Part shown: in pieces, positions 4,867 through 5,733 of the stretch
Numbering within the stretch: the stretch's first letter is position 1
Layout of the letters: the number at the start of each line of letters is the position of its first letter
Assembly (NCBI GenBank): GCA_902765655.1
Contig: CACXAK010000181.1
Location: forward strand, 1 to 5,733
Length of the DNA stretch: 5,733 bases
From: an uncultured bacterium
Lineage (GTDB): Bacteria > Cyanobacteriota > Vampirovibrionia > Gastranaerophilales > Gastranaerophilaceae
Reading direction: 5' to 3'
Notes under the pieces: generated by a model
What the model was told of the DNA's origin: nothing
Seen by the model: only the letters and a program-made list of their open reading frames with translations
Databases searched by the model: none
Position numbers and translations under genes: made by a program

Positions 4867-5733
4867 TTAACCTTCCAAAAATTCACGAACAAACTTATTA
4901 ACCGTTTGCGGATTAGCTCTGCCTTTGGTTTCTTTCATAACCTGACCGACAAAGAAGCCAAGCAGATTTGTTCTTCCGTTTTTGTAAGCTTCAACTTCAT
5001 TCGGATGTGCTTCTACAATGGCTTTTACCATATCTTTAATAGCACTTTCATCATTGATTTGGCTCAGCCCTTTTCTTTGAACAATATCAGTTGCCTTTTC
5101 TCCTTTTGTAATCATATCTTCTACAAGGATTTGTTTACCGATATTGTTTGAAATTGTACCTTTTTCAATTAAAGCAATCAGTTCTGCCAAATTTTCAGGA
5201 GTTAATTTTGTTTCATTAATTTCCTGATGATTTTCTTTTAAGTATGCGGTGATTTCACCGGTTAAGAAATTAACTGCAGTTTTGGGATTTGCGCCAAGCT
5301 CAAGAACTTTATCAAAGAATTTTGCAAGCTCCATCTGTGATACAACAACATTAGCATCGTATTCGCTTAAACCCAAATCTTGATATCTTTTACGTTTTTG
5401 GTTCGGAAGTTCAGGCATTTTTGCTCTGATTTCTTCTACCCATTCTCGTGATATTTCCAATGGCATCAAATCAGGTTCAGGGAAGTAACGATAGTCATTA
5501 GCGTCTTCTTTACTTCTCATTGATTTTGTTTCTCTAGTATCGTCATTCCAAAGTCTTGTTTCCTGAACAACTTCTCCGCCTTCTTCAACAAGTTCTATTT
5601 GTCTGTCAATTTCGTATTCCAATGCTCTTTCCAATGCAGAGAAAGAGTTGATATTTTTAATTTCTGCTCTTGTTCCGTATTCTTTTGAACCTTTTGGCAT
5701 AATTGAAATGTTTGCATCGCATCTCATAGAACC
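4867..5733 (-). CDS. gatB: Aspartyl/glutamyl-tRNA(Asn/Gln) amidotransferase subunit B, C-terminal 288 residues (5' end outside window)
   Basis: GatB phosphorylates and amidates Glu-tRNA(Gln) or Asp-tRNA(Asn) as part of the cytoplasmic GatCAB complex, using ammonia passed from GatA. The frame is open to the right edge (first codons Gly-Ser-Met-Arg-Cys-Asp), so about the first 40% of the usual roughly 475-residue protein is missing. Counting from the edge: MRCDANISI (3-11), GTRAEIKNINSF (20-31), QETRLWNDDTRETKSMRSKE (57-76), DYRYFPEPDL (80-89), which are hallmark GatB core motifs, then a helical linker and the GatB/YqeY tail domain (about 140-288) with NFLTGE (155-160), NLLGFFVGQVMK (256-267) and the end GRANPQTVNKFVREFLEG. 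Its presence implies the indirect route to Gln-tRNA and/or Asn-tRNA. The SIS gene follows after one base with no terminator between. The Met at 5727 is internal, not a start. Confidence 0.97.
   Translation of the reverse strand, partial: GSMRCDANISIMPKGSKEYGTRAEIKNINSFSALERALEYEIDRQIELVEEGGEVVQETRLWNDDTRETKSMRSKEDANDYRYFPEPDLMPLEISREWVEEIRAKMPELPNQKRKRYQDLGLSEYDANVVVSQMELAKFFDKVLELGANPKTAVNFLTGEITAYLKENHQEINETKLTPENLAELIALIEKGTISNNIGKQILVEDMITKGEKATDIVQRKGLSQINDESAIKDMVKAIVEAHPNEVEAYKNGRTNLLGFFVGQVMKETKGRANPQTVNKFVREFLEG
4871..4876 (-). promoter_or_regulatory. Ribosome binding site of the SIS gene, inside the end of gatB
   Basis: GGAAGG on the minus strand lies five bases before ATG 4865 and within the last codons of gatB. 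It favours 4865 over ATG 4892 and over ATG 4835, neither of which I could link to a comparable site. Its position suggests ribosomes finishing gatB help start the SIS gene. Confidence 0.6.

Noticed and set aside
4866..4892. Longer SIS protein starting at ATG 4892 inside gatB
   Set aside because: The extra nine residues (MFVNFWKVN) have no counterpart in the family, while ATG 4865 has a well-placed ribosome binding site.
4265..5151. Plus-strand open frames opposite the SIS gene and gatB (4265-4573, 4610-4855, 4834-5151)
   Set aside because: They are antisense to motif-rich coding sequence, and nothing in their translations resembles a protein family.
1..5733. CRISPR arrays, tRNA or rRNA genes, riboswitches, insertion sequences or attachment sites
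   Set aside because: I saw no spaced repeat array, cloverleaf-like sequence, transposase or long terminal inverted repeats; intergenic gaps are too short for a typical riboswitch except 1773-1910, which shows no structured leader.

Overview
The window is AT-rich with ordinary bacterial gene organisation: short intergenic gaps, mostly Shine-Dalgarno-led starts and one clear intrinsic terminator. An Omp85/BamA-type protein indicates an outer membrane. Low GC, a BamA with a low-complexity linker ahead of its POTRA domains, GatB-dependent tRNA amidation and an unrecognised lineage-type protein together suggest a non-photosynthetic relative of Cyanobacteria (Gastranaerophilales/Melainabacteria type, often gut-associated). 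This placement is inference from overall appearance; other AT-rich diderm lineages are not excluded.

Layout. At 1-879 (minus) is the N-terminal part of a BamA/Omp85 outer-membrane assembly protein, running off the left edge before its beta-barrel. At 960-1772 (minus) is rsmI, the 16S rRNA C1402 2'-O-methyltransferase. A 138-bp divergent intergenic region (1773-1910) holds candidate promoters for rsmI and for the glyceraldehyde-3-phosphate dehydrogenase gene at 1911-2915 (plus). A strong hairpin terminator at 2935-2967 lies between the GAPDH gene and a convergent gene, 2966-3742 (minus), for a 258-residue soluble helical protein I do not recognise. Upstream of it on the same strand are a two-SIS-domain sugar isomerase/deaminase related to the C-terminal half of GlmS (3807-4865) and the 3' two thirds or so of gatB (4867-5733), which runs off the right edge. 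The last two are separated by one base and are probably co-transcribed.

How they fit together. This looks like core chromosome: translation quality (gatB, rsmI), central carbon metabolism (GAPDH), amino-sugar phosphate metabolism (SIS protein) and outer-membrane biogenesis (BamA). There are no mobile elements, CRISPR arrays, tRNA or rRNA genes, and no gene-free stretch above 300 bases. I found no convincing undescribed system. The points most worth a second look are the glutaminase-less GlmS-like enzyme with its catalytic residues retained, the unrecognised 258-residue protein, a possible leaderless promoter for rsmI, and GAPDH cofactor-site residues that differ from the strict NAD-type pattern.
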